Shown here piece by piece: positions 11,184 to 23,260 of a stretch of DNA of 64,000 bases. The stretch is from positions 620,001-684,000 of the forward strand of contig JAZKJV010010527.1 of NCBI GenBank assembly GCA_037367405.1, given 5' to 3'. The stretch is from Ottelia alismoides (Eukaryota; Streptophyta; Magnoliopsida; Alismatales; Hydrocharitaceae). Numbering within the stretch: the first letter of the stretch is position 1; each line of letters opens with the position of its first letter. The notes under the pieces are model-generated. The model was given only the letters and a program-made list of their open reading frames with translations, did not search any database and was not told where the DNA came from. The position numbers and the translations under genes were made by a program.

Positions 11184-12185
11184 TATACACCTCTTGCTCG
11201 ATGTCGGTGAATATGTGACGGGAGGGTGGCTTTTTTCAGCCACAGAGGGGATTCAAGTGGAGATCTTAGATGGATCCATTGCTTTTCATCCCGATGGCAA
11301 ATGCACTCAGGCTGTAGTTGGGGATTTCTGCACTGGTTTCCAGGTGGGTCACATGTTGATTCCTATTTTGCAGTATGTTGATGGTAGTATTTGTGGAGGG
11401 GGCACTCGTAAGGTAGAAATGACCGATACGATGCTGAAGCATTTTGGTGTTGTCTTGTACCTTAAGTTCACTGGATACAAGTCTGTTTTTGTCCCTTTTG
11501 GGATGACAGAAGGGAGATCGGGGCTTGTGAGGTCTCTTTGTGATCGCAATAGGGCCTCCTCCCGATCATCTATATGGATCTGCCTATGGTCAATGGTCGA
11601 CTATGGCAGTTCGACTAGGTACCTATGGTGGAGAGCTTCAAACACATGCATATGGGCTGGCGAACGTCGTCTGTGGGGTGTGTGTGGGGGGGGTGTTCTT
11701 GAAGGCGTTTCGTTCTACGATTCCTGTTTTCATTTTATCCCTGTGCCTTCTAGTTGTGGGGGTTCGTGGACGTTTAGAGACTCTGATGTAAAGGTTCTTC
11801 GAGTCGAGTTCTGGAGATTCCTAGGGCATTTGTTTGGTGAGATGGAAGGCGGTAATGTTGTCTAAGAGTAATGGGGGTCTAGGCATTCTTACCCAGAGTT
11901 GATGAACATGGCACTTCTTGCTAAGTGGATTTCTCGCATTTAGACTAGTGGTTTGGTCCGTTGGGGAAAATCTATGGTGTTTCTACTAGCATCTCCTTGT
12001 AGATTGGACTAGTGCACACACCTTTGAATTTTTGGAGGGAGGTGTGCTTTGTTGTTCCTCAAATCTCTCCCTCATTGAAGGTTGCTCTGGGGGGATGGTG
12101 TTGCATATTGCTTTTGATTGAACGATTGGACTGGCGAGGGGTCTTTGTGTGACTGATCCCCTAGTAAGAGTCTCTTCTCTCTATA
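11184..12185 (+). pseudogene. L1-type LINE fragment, decayed
   Basis: Traces of an L1 RT and its downstream region are spread over three frames: GFQVGHMLIPILQYVDGSI (decayed YADD block) near 11330-11390, YKSVFVPFGM near 11480, YGQWSTMAVRLGTYGG near 11600, then KSNGGLGILTQS near 11860 and LNDWTGEGS near 12130. The catalytic YADD reads YVDG. It has many stops and cannot be translated. The MITE at 10661 appears to sit at its 5' side. Confidence 0.75.
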
Positions 12186-12443
12186 AAATAGACCACTCGG
12201 GTTTTGTGTAATGGCGAACCTAGACCGTCTTTCCAATATACCGCCAAATACTCAAGCACACATCTGATTACACTCTAACTATCCATTGTGTGGATCTCTT
12301 CCTGATGCCGTCATCGCCATGTTGGGTCTGTTTCTTTTCTCCGTATACTGAAGAACGATCTGCTGCTGTCAGAGGATGTAATTTAGTTACAGCCGGTATG
12401 AACCTTGTAAATTGTGTGTTTGTCCATGATTAATTAACTCTGC

Positions 12444-12656
12444 ATGCTTGATTTGACGAGGGGATCAGAATCGTTTCTTGCTAATTTATCATTGATGACT
12501 TCAGAATACGCTGACATAATGGGTGCTTTTTGTAAGACACCTCATCAAAAATTGGAAAAAAGAAAGACGCCACTCTCACCAAATTCACTTTGTTCTGATT
12601 GCTTACTTTCGAGTTTTCATGGATACTCTTTGACGGCCAGTTCAATATTATTCTGA
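12444..12656 (+). other. possible upstream exon, unrecognised
   Basis: A 71-codon open stretch lies upstream of the two clear phosphatase exons on the same strand. Its peptide (for example SEYADIMGAFCKTPHQKLEK) looks protein-like, not repeat-derived, but I do not recognise it. A candidate donor GTAAGA lies inside it at about 12531. It could be an exon of the PHS1-like gene or chance. Confidence 0.25.
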
Positions 12657-12989
12657 GAATATTGTGAAAGCACTCCTATGAATTCCTGCTATGACACAAA
12701 ATACAGGTTAATGGGGGAGACTTCTACAGGAAGCTAAGAACTTTAGACATCCACTTCCATTAATCTGAATTTAATTTGAAAGCTAACAAATGCAATTGAT
12801 GCCCAAGAAGACATAAAATCTGTAATAGAGCACCCTAATGTGACTAAACTTTCTTTTTTTGCTTAATATTTTCTGAATTGCATTTTGTTAATATGGCATC
12901 TCCACCATCTTGTCAGCAATATGTTTATATACTTGAACCTATTTCTCTTCCCAGTTTTATAGTGGTCTTTATATAAATATGCTTTGCAG

Positions 12990-13136
12990 GTTGAACCTGA
13001 ATTAAGCAAAGACTTAGAGCAGTGGAATGAACTGTTCAAGGTTGATATTTTAAAACTGTGCCATGAGAACAACTTCAGCACTGGTTTCTTTGAGGGTACC
13101 GATTACCACACTGTAGTTGATGCTTATGAGCTGAAG
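12990..13136 (+). CDS. PHS1: PHS1-like dual-specificity phosphatase, exon a
   Basis: A 49-codon exon, phase 0 at both ends. It follows a pyrimidine-rich stretch ending TTTGCAG (acceptor AG at 12988-12989) and is followed by the donor GTACTC at 13137. It encodes VEPELSKDLEQWNELF, then CHENNFSTGFFEGTDYH and VVDAYELK. This matches the segment just upstream of the phosphatase domain in plant PHS1 (PROPYZAMIDE-HYPERSENSITIVE 1), a tubulin-kinase/MAPK-phosphatase-type protein that acts on cortical microtubules. The identification rests on remembered family sequence, not a search. Confidence 0.8.
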
Positions 13137-13213
13137 GTACTCTAATAACCTTGTAAATTTCTTTATGCTGCAAAAGAAAATAGGTATAGATACATACCAG
13201 TATTCATGAACAG

Positions 13214-13441
13214 GTACGGCTTGAACATATTCTGGAGAGGATCGCATTGATCTCTGATGCTGCCAATACAGAGCGGCCATCTCATATAATGGGTAACCTC
13301 TTTATTGGCGGTGCGCTAGCTGCAAGATCTCTGCATACCCTTGAGCATTTGGGAATCACACATATATTGTGTCTTTGCTCGAATGAAATTGGCCAATCAG
13401 ATACACAGTACCCTGATCAGTTTGACTATGAAAATCTCTCG
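13214..13441 (+). CDS. PHS1: PHS1-like dual-specificity phosphatase, exon b
   Basis: A 76-codon exon after acceptor CAG (13211-13213), ending at a strong donor GTAAGT at 13442. It joins exon a in phase across a 77-bp intron. It encodes VRLEHILERIALISDAANTE, then IMGNLFIGGALAARS, LEHLGITHILCLCSNEIG and YPDQFDYENLS. This is the N-terminal half of the dual-specificity phosphatase fold, the pIGSxxAA-like strand plus the LGITHIL strand. The catalytic HCxxGxxRS loop should be in the next exon, which I do not find anywhere in the window. Two copia elements begin 136 bp downstream. The gene is either interrupted by a very long intron or broken. Confidence 0.87.
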
Positions 13442-13577
13442 GTAAGTTTTTTACAGTTACTTTCTGACTACATGCAATGAATTTTGGTGCAGAAATTTAT
13501 CACACATATCGTTTTTGATGCAGAATTTATCACATATATCGCGTTATCTCTTTATATGGCAGTATCCTGGTTGACGT

Positions 13578-13724
13578 TGGTGGAAATGAGAGAACTGCAA
13601 ATTCCATAGAACTCTAGGCTCTCTTATATAGAGAGAATCCATGGATAAATTACATAAGAGTCCAGAAGAAAAATAGGAAATAAGAAACGGTACATAGTAA
13701 CATAACATAACATAAATCTCTACA
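13578..13724 (-). repeat. 3' LTR of copia B
   Basis: TGGTGGAAATGAG to CATAAATCTCTACA on the plus strand; the purine tract of the element lies just right of it (CTCCCCCTCATGG). Confidence 0.9.
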
Positions 13725-13731
13725 CTCCCCC

Positions 13732-16700
13732 TCATGGAGCATAGATGTCAATCATGCTTTGCTTGGAAGAACATCTCTGAAAGGGTCCTCTGAGCAATGG
13801 CTTGGTAAATATATCGGCAGTCTGATCCTCTGAACTAACGTGTGAAGTAGAAATGAAGCCCTTCTGGATCATATCTCTAGTGTAGTGCCAGTCTACTTCG
13901 ATATGCTTTGTTCTTTCGTGAAATACTGGATTGTTGGCAATAAACAAAACTGCTTGATTGTCACACTGAAGCTGCATGGGTAAAGGTACATCTATATGTA
14001 AGTCTTCTAATACGGCTCGAACCCACATCATCTCCGTGCTCGCTTGCGCCATGGCCCTATATTCAGATTCAGCGCTAGACCTCGCCACAACAGTTTGTTT
14101 CTTGCTTTTCCAAGAAACCAGAGAGCTCTATACAAAAACGGCAAAGTTTGAAGTAGACTTACGATCCTTAGGACACCCGGCATAATCTGCATCTCCACAA
14201 GCTGAAATAGATAAATCTGTGTTCTTTCTAAACAACAACCCTGAGCCCGGAGAAGACTTTAGATACTTCAGTATCATGTATATGGCATCCATATGAACTT
14301 GTCTTTGCTGCTCCATAAATTGACTCTCCCAACTTACTGCAAAAGCAATATTGGGTCGAGTTATAGTGATATAAAGGAGATTACCCACCATCTCTCTATA
14401 TCTTCTCAGTATCATTGTCATACAGTTTCATACTTGGATCCATAGGAGTACTCGATGGTCTACATCCAATCATGCCTGTTTCAACCAGAAAATCTGTAAT
14501 ATATTTCCTTTGGGTCATCACCAGACCCTGTGCATTCCTGGCAAATTCCAACCCCAGAAAATATCTTAGGGTTCCAAGATCCTTTGTGACAAACTGACGG
14601 CCCAAGAATGCTTTTGCCATCTCTACTCCCCGAACATCATCTCCTGTAACCAGAATATCATCAACATATACCATGATGACAACCGTACCTCTAGAAGTCT
14701 TCTGAATGAACAAGAGTGATCCGCATTTGATCTTTTGGATCCCTGCCGTTCAATAGGTGGGAAAGCTTCTGGAATCACGCCCTTGGACTCTGTTTAAGGC
14801 CATATATCGCCTCGTGAAGTTTACACACCATATGATTCTCCCCCTCAGTAGTGAACCCCGGTGGCTGTTGTATGTAGACTTCCTCTTGTAGATCTCCTTA
14901 CAAGAATGCATTCTTGACATCAAGTTGAAATATGGACCAGTCACGTACCACATCAACCGATAGAAGAATACGAAGAGTAGAGTGCCGAGCCACTGGAGAG
15001 AATGTATCCAAATAGTCCACACCATAGGTTTGAGTGAAACCTCTCGCAACTAGTCTTGCCTTGTACCGATCAAGACTGCAATCTGCATGGTATTTAACTG
15101 TGAACACCCATTTGCAGCTAGCAATAGATGCACCAGATGGAGCAGTAACCAGGCTCCATGTACCACGAGACTTTAAAGCATGCATTTCTTCTTCCATAGC
15201 CGATCTCCAGCAATCAATTTTCATAGCCTCTTGATCAGTCTGTGGTATCTCCACGGAAGACAAAGCCACATCAAACCTTTGGAAGTCACATGTGAGACGG
15301 TGAAAGGAAACCTGTGAAGCAGATGGATAAGACGCGCAAGTCCGTTTCTGCTCCCGAATAGCAATAGGAACATCAAGGTCACCGCCCACTTTACTCGATG
15401 GTGCATCCTCCTCCTGCAATGAAGAATCCTGCACATGCACAGTATCTGACCCATCATTAGGAATAGCATCTGAACATACCTGAGGCGTGATGGATGCCTG
15501 ACGTGTAGTCTGAGCAGGACCTGACCGACGTGTATAGAATTTAGCTAATGGTGGGATAGGTGGTTGTGGAGGTGGTAGAGGTGGTGGTGGTGGCGTGACA
15601 ACTGGAACTGGATTGGATGCAGGTGGACTCAGACTAGGAGGAGGAGGAACATAGACATCATCATTAGATGTGGAAGAGACCAACCTGTCACCTGCAGGGG
15701 AGAAGTACATAACAGACTCAAAAAATGTAACGTCAGCACTGACAAAATATTTATTGTTTATGGGGTCACAACAACAATAACCCTTCTGAGTCCGAGAAAT
15801 CCTACAAAGACACACTTGACAGCTCTCGGAGAGAGTTTGTCAAGTCCAGAAGATAAGTGGTGAACAAAGGCAACAGTACCAAAGACACGAGGGGTAAGTG
15901 AAAATAATTCCTTATTCACCAAAAATAGAGGACGGCATGCGATTCACCAGGTAACAGGCTGTGAGGACAGCATCCCCCAAAAGGTGATAGACGTACAACT
16001 CTGGATTAGCAGGATCCGAGTGATATCAAGAAGGTGACGATGTTTTCTCTCTGCCACTCCATTCTGTTGAGATGTGTAAGCACAGGTGGTTTGGTGAATA
16101 ATTCCTTTGGACGAATGAAACTGGGAGAGAGAACGAGTGCAGAATTCCAATCTGTACGAACATATTTGACAGTAGAAGAAAAAACATTCTGCACTTGACT
16201 GATAAGATTTTTAATAACATCCCCTGCTTCAGATTTATTCTTTAAAAGAAGAACCCAAGATACACGAGAAAAGTCATCAACTACAACTAGATAGAACCTG
16301 TGTCCCTGATGATCAAGTACACGACTCGGACCCCAAATATCAATATGAAACAATTCAAATGGGGAGCTACTGCTCCGACTCTGACGACTCGGGAAGCTAG
16401 AACGATGATGCTTTCCCAACTGATAAGCTTCACAATGAAACGACGAACTCGGAGAGATTTACAGCAAGAGATGTCACATTTTCTAGAGAGGGAGATGACC
16501 AAAACGAAGATGCCAGGTGTACGAAGAGACTGATCCGACTGAATGGGAAGAGACGTCAGCATATGAATTCCGAACCAGGTGATAGAGACCATTCTGCTTA
16601 GAGCCACAGCCAATCACCTTGCCCGTTAGTATGTCCAGAAAAATGAGAGATGATGGGTCAAATATAGCGCGACAATGCAAATCCTTCGTAATCTGACTAA

Positions 16701-17944
16701 TGGACTTCAAAAAAAATATGACTAATGGATAATAAATTCATGGAAAACTCAGGAGCATGTAGAACATTCTGTAAATGCATAGAAGGTGACAAGGTGATCT
16801 CCCGCTGACCAATGATGGGGGAATGAGTCCCATCAGCTATGAGCACTAAGCGTCCAGGTGGGATGCCCCTGTATGACTCAAGTCTATCTCTGTCACGACA
16901 GAGGTGATGGGTGGTGCTAGAATCCATAATCCAATCTGAGAGATCATGACAAGATGTAAAGGCAGTTGCACTACCTGAGGTACTGGCCGCAGTAGAAGTA
17001 CTGACAGATGCTGTAGCGGCAACATCTGAAGATCCACCTGGAGAATCAGTAGATGATTGAGGCATAATATCACGCAGACGCGCCACAAGCTCTTCGAACC
17101 GGTTATCTGTATTGGATGCCGACTGAGATGTAATATGCTCTGCTACACGCGCCGATGCTGGAAACCCATGCTTAGAGTAGCATGTATCCTCTGAGTGACC
17201 TGTGCGATGACAGAAAGAACACGGCTCGCGAAAACGACCTCCTCGGCCACCACGTCCACGAAAGGAAAACTGACCACCGCTCCCTCGCGATACCGTCATC
17301 GCCGACGGGGGTGGAGTAGATGTGCTGGAAAAAACAGAAATGCAACTGAGCCTCCGGTAAATTTCCTCTATAGGAGGAATAGTAGCATCGGCAAGTATTT
17401 GAGAGCGAGCTGCCTCATACTTAGGATCAAGTGCTGCTTGTGGTATGCCCACCATGGTAGCATTCCGGAAGGTCTTCTGCTGCTCTGGAGTCGCCGTGAG
17501 TGGTATAGTGCTATATAGTTTCTCAAACATCCCCCTCAGGGACGTGTACAAAGAGTGAAGCGGCAACTCGTTCTGCTTCATTGAAAAAATATCATGTTGG
17601 AGCTGTAACATCTTGGTCTCGTTCGGCACCTGTGAATATGTGGCAGCCAGAATATCCCACGCCGCCTTGGCGGTGGGCTGATGGAGGACATCATTGGCAA
17701 TCTCCATCGACAGTGTTCCTGATAGCCAAACCTTGGCATAAGAATCATCGGCCTCCCAGGAGGCATAGATCCCAGTCTTCTCTGCTGACTCATCCTCGGT
17801 AAGTATATACTTCTTACCGTTCGACTTCATGAGACTCATGAACTGCATCGTCCAGAGCTCATAGTTCCTCCCATCCATTTTGACTATTGGCGCTGGACCT
17901 TTGATTGCGCATATAGAGGGCATATCGACTTTACTTTCTGACAT
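13732..17944 (-). pseudogene. copia B gag-pol polyprotein, broken
   Basis: It starts at ATG 17944-17942 (MSESKVDMPSICAIKGPAP). Gag is followed by the intact zinc knuckle CSFCHRTGHSEDTC near 17180-17225 and a protease motif MDSSTTHHLC near 16905-16930, where the Gly of the catalytic D-S-G is Ser. Frame is lost at about 16697-16725 by a micro-duplication of TCCATTAGTCA with extra bases. Integrase (16006-16419), RT (14396-15049, YVDDILVTGDD) and RNase H (13732-14421, SSAESEYRAM) are present in separate frames. The tail IDIYAP ends at the polypurine tract. It is non-functional. Confidence 0.92.
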
Positions 17945-18263
17945 CTTGCAGGAGACGAAAACTTGGGATTGTAGACAATAAGTCGGTGTCTACATAAACT
18001 TGATGGGATTTGAGTGCATATGTAGACTTTTATGCACTCAAATCTATGACGATATAATGGCCGACCGTGGGGGGGGAGGGGCTGGAAGGTACCGGTTGGC
18101 GGAAGGGGCCTGCGGACTGGCTGGAAGGGGTCGGCTGGCGGAAGGGGCCTGCGGGCTGGAAGGAGTGCCGGGGGGCAGCTGGATAGAGGGGCGACGATGG
18201 GATGAGTTGGCGGCACCGCCGAGAGGGGGGGGGCGATGGGATGAGGGTTGGCGCTAGGGTTTT

Positions 18264-18276
18264 GGCTCTGATACCA
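18264..18276 (-). other. primer-binding site of copia B
   Basis: The minus strand reads TGGTATCAGAGCC three bases inside the 5' LTR, a perfect match to the initiator tRNA-Met 3' end as used by plant copia elements. Confidence 0.9.
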
Positions 18277-18279
18277 TGT

Positions 18280-18424
18280 TGGTGGAAATGAGACTGCAAA
18301 TTCCATAGAATCCCAGGCTCTCTTATATAGAGAGAACCCATGGGTAAATTACATAAAAGTCCAGAAGAAAAATAGAAAAAAAAGAAACGGTACATAATAA
18401 CATAACATAACATAAATCTCTACA
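18280..18424 (-). repeat. 5' LTR of copia B
   Basis: 145 bp, about 93% identical by eye to the left LTR. It ends TCTCTACA next to the GACGT target duplication. Confidence 0.9.
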
Positions 18425-18429
18425 GACGT

Positions 18430-18823
18430 CATTACATCTATGGGGTTATTCGTTTGTGCTCCTGTCGAACTTGCATTTTAGTACCTAACCGTTTCATATT
18501 TACACTGCAACTCCTACAAAAGTGCTAAATTGACATGTTCACCTTAATGGTAAAGTCTGTTGTCAAACATTTAGATTTAGTAATTAATGACCAGACCATA
18601 GTAACAAAATTTATAAAAAAATCACTAGTAAATTATAATCATATTTTGAATCCCTTGACAGCAATCCCTCCCCCATCCTTTCTCCTCCAACGGCAGTTGT
18701 CCACAATGAGGATGTCGTGAAAAAAAGAAATGACTTGAATTTTGTTGAGTTGTATTTTTATATGGATCAATGAGGCATGATTGAAGATCGATTTAATCTC
18801 GTGGGATTATACATGCAACTTTT
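18430..18823 (+). other. sequence between copia B and copia D, probably intronic
   Basis: 394 bp of AT-rich DNA continuing the host sequence split by copia B. I see no exon, splice pair or repeat in it. Confidence 0.4.
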
Positions 18824-18963
18824 TGTGGAAATAAAATTGCATATCATTGAAGAGATCCTAGGATTTTTTTATACAGGAGAAAAATCCTTGATTAATTACA
18901 TAAGAGGTACATGAAGAAAAAAGGAATAAGAAATGAATATAAAGAGATACAAATATCTCAACA
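18824..18963 (-). repeat. 3' LTR of copia D
   Basis: 140 bp from TGTGGAAATAAAATTGC to AATATCTCAACA, followed by the purine tract of the element (CCCCCCCTCAAGC on the plus strand). Confidence 0.88.
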
Positions 18964-18970
18964 CCCCCCC

Positions 18971-21900
18971 TCAAGCTAGAGCATATATGTCTATCATGCT
19001 CAACTTGGAACATCTCTGAAATGGACCTCCAACAAGCTCATTGTATCTCCTCTTGTCTACCTCCTCAGTATCATCATCATATAATCTCATGCTCGGATCC
19101 CTAGGGGTAGTAGCAGGCTTGCACCATATCATCCCTGTCTCTAGTAGAAGATTAGTCACAAACTTCCTCTGGGTCATCACAAAACCACTATGGTTCCTGG
19201 CGAACTCTAGTCCAAGGAAGTAACGAAGTCTAACAAGATCCTTAGTCACAAACTGCTGACCTAAGAACTCTTTGGTAGCTCGAATGCTCTGCTCATCATC
19301 ACCTGTGATAATAATATCATCAACATAAATCAGGATGGCAACTGTACCTCTCTGTGTCCTCTGAACAAAAGGCGAATGATCCGCAGTTTTTTTACCGCAC
19401 AAACCCCTGGTGCTCTATCAACTCTGATAGCTTATGGTACCAAGCTCTTGGACTCTGCTTCAGACCATAAATCACCTTATGGAGGCTACATACCTTCTGA
19501 GACTCCCCCTCAACAGCAAACCCTGGTGCTTGCTGCATATATACCTCCTCCTGTAGATCACCATATATGAACACATTCTTCACATCAAGTTGGTAAAGAG
19601 GCCACTCCCGAGTCACATCAACTGATAGAAGAATGCACAATGTCGAATGCCTGGCCACTAGTGAGAAAGTATCCTAATAGTCCACTCCATAAGTCTGACT
19701 GAACCCACATCCTACAAGACTTGCCTTGTCGCGATCAACACTACCATCTGTCCATTGCTTGACTGTAAAGATCCATTTGCACCCCACAACAGAGACACTT
19801 GGAGGAGCAGAAGTAACACTTGCAGGTACCACGAGACTGTATAGCGACCATCTCCTCCTCCATGGCAAGTCGCCAATTACTATCCTGTACGGCCTCCTGG
19901 TATGTTCACGGGATAGTAACAGTAGAGAGTCCCATGAAAACCTCATGTACTCCTCTGAAAGATGATCCAAGGAAACATGAGCTGTTAGAGGATAAGTGGC
20001 ACAATTACGACACGACTTCCTCATCAACCTATTTGTTCTCTGGTATCGGCTCCTCCTGTACAGTTTCTTGTGGTACATGTATATCACTAGCGCCATTAGT
20101 AGAAACAATGTGTTCTGTACATACCTGAGGCGTGCTGGATGACGGGGAAGACACATGAGTAGAGGGGTGAATAGAAGACCTACAAATGTAAAATCCTGGT
20201 AGACTGTGTCAGGGTAGATGAAGGTGGAGGTGGTGAAGGAGGTAGAGATAGAGATGACTGAGACTCAACACGTGGTGTTGGTGGAGATAACGTAGGTGAT
20301 GGAACGAAGACATTCTCTGCAGAGTTAGAGTTAGACAACCTGTCACCTGCAGGAGAAAAATACATAGTAGACTCAAAAAATGTGACATCCAAGGCCTTAA
20401 ATGTCGGTTTCGGTCACCATTTCGGTATCGACCAAAACAGAATTTCGGTGGAATTTCGACCGAAATTTCGGTCATTTCGGTCATTTTTTGTATTAGGACC
20501 CCCATATTTCGGTCATTTCGGTCGAATTTCGATTTCGACTGGATATCGATATTCGACAGAAATTCAACCGAATTTCGCTGAAATTTGAGGCCATGGTGAC
20601 ATCAACACTCACATAATACTTTCTCCCTACATGATCAAAACATCTATACCCTTTTTGGGTACGAGAATAACCAACGAACACACATTTGACAGCTTTAGGA
20701 GAGAGCTTGTCACGACCAGGAGTAAAATTTTGGACAAATGCCATAGACACAAAGATCCTAGGAGTAAGGGAGAATTTGTCCTTCTCAGAAAACACAATCA
20801 AGAAAGAAACCTTTTCTCCAAGGATAGTGGAAGGCAGTTCACCAAGTAGCGTGCAGTGAGGACCGCATCACCCCAGAACAAATGAGGAGCTCGATTCTGA
20901 GTCAAAAGAGTCCCCGTGACGTCCAGAAGATGAAGGTTTGCATTCAGCAACACCATTCTGCTGTGAAGTGTAAGCACAAGAAGTCTGATGAATTATACCA
21001 AGAGATCTGAGAAAGTCAGACAATTGTAAAGTAGAAAACTCCAAGGCATTGTCAGTGTATATATACTTCACATCAGCTGGAAAAAGTGTTCTTAATTTCA
21101 ATAAGAAATGATTTAATGACATGCCCAGCTTCTGACTTATTCTTTAGCAAGAAAACCCAACATAATCTAGAAAAATCATCCACATCAACCATATAGAACC
21201 GATGTCCCTGATGATCGGGAACACGACTAGGACCCTCGATATCAAAACGAAACAACTCAAATAACTGACTACTATGACGATTCGGAAAAGAAGAACGATG
21301 GTGCTTCCCAAGCTGACATGCCTCACACTCCAAGGTAGTACGAGTAGATATCTGAGGGGGAACATGACACATCTTCTGCAGAGGAAGGTGTCCAAAGTGA
21401 AGATGCCACATGAAAGGAGAAACGGAGCCAGAAGGAATGGTAACAACACCGGTACACGGAGAGTGGACCAGTTTGTAAAGACCTCTCTGCTCACGGCCAC
21501 ATCCAATCACCCAACCTGTGAGTATGTCCTGAAACACAGGAGAAGATGGGTCAAATATGGCACAACAATGCAAACCTTTTGTTATCTGACTAATAGACAA
21601 AAGATTCATCTGAAATGATGGAGCATGTAAGACATACTGCATGCGCATCGAGGGGGCTAGGACAATCTCCCCTTGACCAATAATGGGTAGATGAATCACA
21701 TTAGCAACCACCACTGATCTATCAGGAGGGATAGATCTGTAAGAAGTAAACTGAGCTCGATCTCGACACATATGATGAGAAGCTCGGAGTTCATGATCCA
21801 ATTAGTCAAATATAAATTGCTATAACTGGTAAGTGCGTAAGCAATACCTGACGAACTCGTAGAAGCTCTAGCAGCAGCTGCAACATATGAAGATCCTACT

Positions 21901-22810
21901 GCTAGGGTGGGCGGTGTAGTCATCATCTTTCTCAATCTAGAGACAATATCATCAAGCCTTGCATCGTGAGAGGGAGCCGGAGTAGTCTCTGTCTGCTCAG
22001 CTATACGGGCAGACACATGATATCCATGCTTCAGATAACTGTCTCCTCCGAATGTCTTGGATGGTAGCAATGTGAGCAAGGACCACGCTGACGTTCTCCT
22101 CGATCACGGGATCCTCACCCACCAAACTGTGAAGCAATCCCTCTGCCACGAGAAGCTGTCATTGTAGAGGGAGTCGGGGCCACGGTAGTGGACGAAGGAG
22201 TGATCCTGCTCAACCTCTTGTAGACCTCCTCCATCGGTGGTATCGTCTCTCCAGGAAGCGGTTGAATATGTATTGCATCATACTCAGAGTCAAGGGAAGA
22301 TAGAAAGACTCCGGTCATAGTGACATTCTGATATGCCTGTTGCTTTTCAGTGCAAGTAGTAATGGGCATAAAGCTACGAAGTCGCTCAAACATGCCTCGA
22401 AGATGAGAGAAGTTGGCATGAAGAGGCCGACCATTTTTTTTAGTCGAGAATATGTCATACTGCAACTAGAGGATCTTGCTCTCATTCTTGACTTGTCTAT
22501 ATGTGTCGGCTAAGATGTCCTACATAGCCTTGACTGTGGGTTGATTGACAATCTCGTTGGCAATCTCCGTGGTGAGCGTCTCGGAGAGCCGAATCCGTAC
22601 ATAGGCATCATCTTGCTTCCAAGAAGCATTAGCCCCAGTCTTGTCCGTCGGTTCAGAATCAGTCAAAATGTGTTCCTTTTTATGGCACTACATAAGGGTG
22701 CGAAACTGCATCGACCACAACTCGTAGTTGGTCCCATCCATCATTACGATGAGAGTCGGGCCCTTGAAGGCACCAGACGATGAAAATACATCACCCTTGT
22801 TCTCCGACAT
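18971..22810 (-). pseudogene. copia D gag-pol polyprotein, broken
   Basis: It starts at ATG 22810-22808 (MSENKGDVFSSSGAFKG) and continues into MDGTNYELWSMQFRTLM. The protease region reads NWIMNS, with Asn for the catalytic Asp. GAG-pre and integrase (21073-21801, then 20868-21122 with YTDNALEF) and the integrase tail (20493-20801) follow; the frame is interrupted by the MITE. RT (18971-20156) keeps [14 protein letters not shown] and YVDDIIITGDD. After RRYNELVG the frame passes directly into GPFQRCSKLSMIDIY, so the whole RNase H domain is missing. Frameshifts elsewhere add to the loss. Confidence 0.9.
20390..20595 (-). mobile_element. hAT-like MITE, 206 bp, copy 1 (ACCGAAAT-rich)
   Basis: Inserted in copia D with a perfect 8-bp target duplication GTGACATC (20382-20389 and 20596-20603). 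The inverted ends are CAAGGCCTTAAAT on the left and CATGGCCTCAAAT as the reverse complement of the right end. The body is a dense series of TTTCGGTC/GACCGAAA words. No coding capacity. It is the inverse of copy 2 at 61689. Confidence 0.85.
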
Positions 22811-23244
22811 AATGAACAAATGCCTAAAATCCGAAATAAAACTGGGAAATAGATTACCTTGAGCGAGTTTAAACAATCATATAGAGGAGTGGTTGTACGT
22901 GTGACTCATGCAACCATCCTCTTCAATCCTTGTTGTAGTCTATAGCCGGAAAATGTAATTTACGTGTCCGAAATTACAACTTCCGGTCGAGATTTGACCG
23001 TATCCGGCTGCAACAGTGGTCGGATTGCAGTTCGATGGAGATAAGGTGGCAACACACAACCGCACGGGCGACGGTCGGCGATCGGGGGTAGGCGACGACC
23101 TGCTGGAGTCTGCTGCAGACGGCCTGCGACGACAACATCAGCTGGAGGCGACCGACGGGCTTGCGGATGGGGCTCAGAGCGGCGGCCGATGGGGTGGGAG
23201 TTAGAGTTAGGGTTTGAGATACAGAAACCCCGATCTAGGATCGT

Positions 23245-23257
23245 TGCTCCGATATCA
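23245..23257 (-). other. primer-binding site of copia D
   Basis: The minus strand reads TGATATCGGAGCA close to the 5' LTR, a variant of the tRNA-iMet complement TGGTATCAGAGC. Confidence 0.7.
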
Positions 23258-23260
23258 TGT

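Larger units (their letters stand above)
13578..18424 (-). mobile_element. Ty1/copia retrotransposon B, complete but decayed
   Basis: 4847 bp bounded by LTRs (13578-13724, 18280-18424) with a perfect 5-bp target duplication GACGT (13573-13577 and 18425-18429). It lies in the region after the exon b donor, antisense to the phosphatase gene. The LTRs differ at roughly ten positions, so this is an older insertion than copy C. Confidence 0.95.

Noticed and set aside
18264..18276. tRNA-like TGGTATCAGAGC sequences as tRNA gene pieces
   Set aside because: They sit directly next to LTRs at several loci and are primer-binding sites.
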